Assembly: GCF_001613045.1 (NCBI RefSeq)
Contig: NZ_BDBP01000025.1
Coordinates: 23,174 to 87,173 of the forward strand
Direction: 5' to 3'
DNA from: Nocardia lijiangensis NBRC 108240
GTDB taxonomy: Bacteria > Actinomycetota > Actinomycetes > Mycobacteriales > Mycobacteriaceae
Length of the DNA stretch: 64,000 nucleotides
A model generated the notes under the pieces. It did no database searches. It saw only the letters and a list, made by a program, of their open reading frames with translations, and had not been told where the DNA came from. Each line of letters begins with the position of its first letter. Within the stretch, counting starts at the first letter, position 1. Positions 62,931 through 64,000 of this stretch are shown here, piece by piece. Both the position numbers and the translations under genes were made by a program.

Positions 62931-64000
62931 ATGGGTTCGCACACCCGCGCCAGGCGGGAGCGCAAACGGCATGGGCGGCACTACACCCCGCCCGCGCTGG
63001 CACGCTTCCTCGCGCGGCGGCTGCTCGCGCACGTGCCACGTCCCGGCCCCGGCGGTGCGCTGCGCGTGCTGGACCCGGCGTGCGGCGACGGAGAACTCCT
63101 GCTCGCCCTGCACCGGGAAGCCGCGGTGTGCCTGCCCGGCCTCCGGCTCCGGCTGACCGGGTACGACCTGGACGAATCCGGGCTCGCCGCGGCGCGGACG
63201 CGGGCGGCGGCGGAGGGCGTCGAGGTCGACTGGCGCGCGGGCGATTTCCTCGCCGACGCCGCGGGCCTCGGTGACGGCTCGTTCGACGCGATCATCACCA
63301 ACCCGCCCTACGTGCGTACCCAACAGCTCGGCGGCGACACCGCGCAGCTGCTCAGCAGGCAGTACGGTCTGCGCGGTCGCATCGATCTCACCCACCCCTT
63401 CGTCGCGGTGGCGCCGCGGCTGCTGATCCCGGGCGGCGCACTCGGTCTGTTGTGCGCCAACCGGTTCCTGACGACCAAGGCGGGCGCGAACATTCGCACC
63501 ATCCTGCTCGGCGAACTGTCACCGGTCGAGCTGTACGACCTCGGCGACACCAAGCTGTTCGCGGCCGCGGTGCTGCCCGCCGTCACCATCGCGACCCGTG
63601 GCGGCCGCGGCGCGGTGTGCCGCCACGTCTCGGCCTACGAGGTGCCGGTCGATGAATCCCCCTGCCCCGGAGACCTTTTCGAGGCGCTGATAGCGGAGTC
63701 CGGTTCCCTCGTCCGGCACAACGGGCGGACCTTCGCCGTCGAGGTCGGCACCCTCTCGACGGGTGTGCCTGCAATCCCCGCCTCCCGGCCCGCGAGCGCC
63801 ACCGAACCTGCGCCCGGCCGGAACGATGGCGCAGGTACGCCGAGTGGGCGCAGCCGGACGGAATCCGACGACCTCGCGCATGGCGGGAGCGAAGGCGCAG
63901 GTCCGTCGAGTGGACGCAGCCGGACGGAGCCCGACGACCTCGCGCACGGCCGGAGCGAAGGCGCAGGTCCGTCGAGTGGACGCAGCCGGACGGAATCCGA
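62931..64000 (+). CDS. N6-adenine DNA methyltransferase (Eco57I-like), 3' part outside the window
   Basis: ATG 62931 opens a frame that runs off the right edge (356 codons here). HGRHYTPPALARFLARRLL leads to motif I LDPACGDGE (about 47-55) and motif IV TNPPYV (NPPY 124-127), the D/NPPY signature of N6-adenine methylases of type IIG and related R-M enzymes. From codon 297 the sequence becomes 22-residue repeats (SGRSRTExDDLAHG...), after the methylase domain. There is no strong ribosome site; the gene begins 17 bp after the acyltransferase. Whether a nuclease or specificity domain follows cannot be seen. Confidence 0.85.
   Translation, partial: MGSHTRARRERKRHGRHYTPPALARFLARRLLAHVPRPGPGGALRVLDPACGDGELLLALHREAAVCLPGLRLRLTGYDLDESGLAAARTRAAAEGVEVDWRAGDFLADAAGLGDGSFDAIITNPPYVRTQQLGGDTAQLLSRQYGLRGRIDLTHPFVAVAPRLLIPGGALGLLCANRFLTTKAGANIRTILLGELSPVELYDLGDTKLFAAAVLPAVTIATRGGRGAVCRHVSAYEVPVDESPCPGDLFEALIAESGSLVRHNGRTFAVEVGTLSTGVPAIPASRPASATEPAPGRNDGAGTPSGRSRTESDDLAHGGSEGAGPSSGRSRTEPDDLAHGRSEGAGPSSGRSRTES
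63819..64000 (+). repeat. 66-bp in-frame tandem repeats in the methyltransferase gene
   Basis: Units start at 63819, 63885 and 63951; each is 66 bp (22 codons) and the third is cut by the window edge. Units differ by few bases. The encoded repeat is rich in Gly, Ser, Arg, Asp and Glu, so it is probably disordered. Copy number could vary without changing frame. Confidence 0.85.

Overview
The window reads as chromosome of a mycolic-acid actinomycete, most likely Nocardia or a close relative. Coding regions are very GC-rich with strong G/C third positions, and GTG/TTG starts are common. The content is typical of the group: a wax ester synthase/diacylglycerol acyltransferase (WS/DGAT), an EphD-type hydrolase-SDR fusion, a deazaflavin (F420)-type nitroreductase, an NDMA-dependent alcohol dehydrogenase, and a locus ahpE / DUF3052 / lipoprotein / aceE / PucR-type regulator / fabD / acpM / kasA / accD6 in the order I recall for Mycobacterium tuberculosis Rv2238c-Rv2247, except that kasB is missing. 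The genus is an inference; no rRNA is present.

Layout. 0-8.3 kb: lipid and redox genes. WS/DGAT lies under a KstR-like box and is divergent from an operon of a diiron-type hydrolase, a ferredoxin reductase and EphD. A GRDP-like/Cys-rich divergent pair, a quinone reductase, a 50-residue membrane protein and an F420-type enzyme follow. 8.4-15 kb: a CAU-anticodon tRNA, then mostly unrecognised small genes with one K15-like penicillin-binding protein and a HAD protein. 15-18 kb: a methyltransferase, then a tautomerase-dehydrogenase operon divergent from its probable TetR regulator, with two matched operators. 18.6-31 kb: the most unusual stretch. It holds a stand-alone mraY, a P-loop NTPase next to a membrane-anchored periplasmic-binding-like receptor, a chymotrypsin-fold protein, a 13-copy 18-bp array, a TerD-vWA protein, a divergent pair of two-helix membrane paralogues around a repeat-bearing spacer, and a 661-residue TerD/zinc-ribbon/HNH fusion. 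31-41.6 kb: pabAB, an ACAD10-like kinase, DinB-like and NDMA-ADH genes, two serine hydrolases and small conserved proteins.

41.7-46.7 kb: a Mn/Zn-type ABC operon with a promoter, operator and probable leaderless start that can be read directly, then a drug exporter divergent from a MerR regulator. 47-49.5 kb: a lipoprotein gene with an apparent frameshift in its signal peptide, tRNA-Val, ahpE, DUF3052 and a lipoprotein. 49.8-58.4 kb: aceE supplies acetyl-CoA; fabD, acpM, kasA and accD6 load and elongate meromycolate-type chains; a PucR-type regulator sits between. The block ends at a textbook terminator. 58.4-62.9 kb: an HxlR regulator, a nitroreductase and a three-gene cell-surface operon (Pro-rich lipoprotein, SGNH hydrolase, acyltransferase-3). 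The window ends inside an N6-adenine methyltransferase gene carrying in-frame 66-bp tandem repeats.

Several starts look leaderless, with a -10 hexamer 6-8 nt before the start codon, and regulators tend to sit beside their targets with visible palindromic boxes. The best leads for something under-described are the NTPase/receptor pair with its neighbours, the TerD-HNH fusion, and the repeat-bearing methyltransferase.
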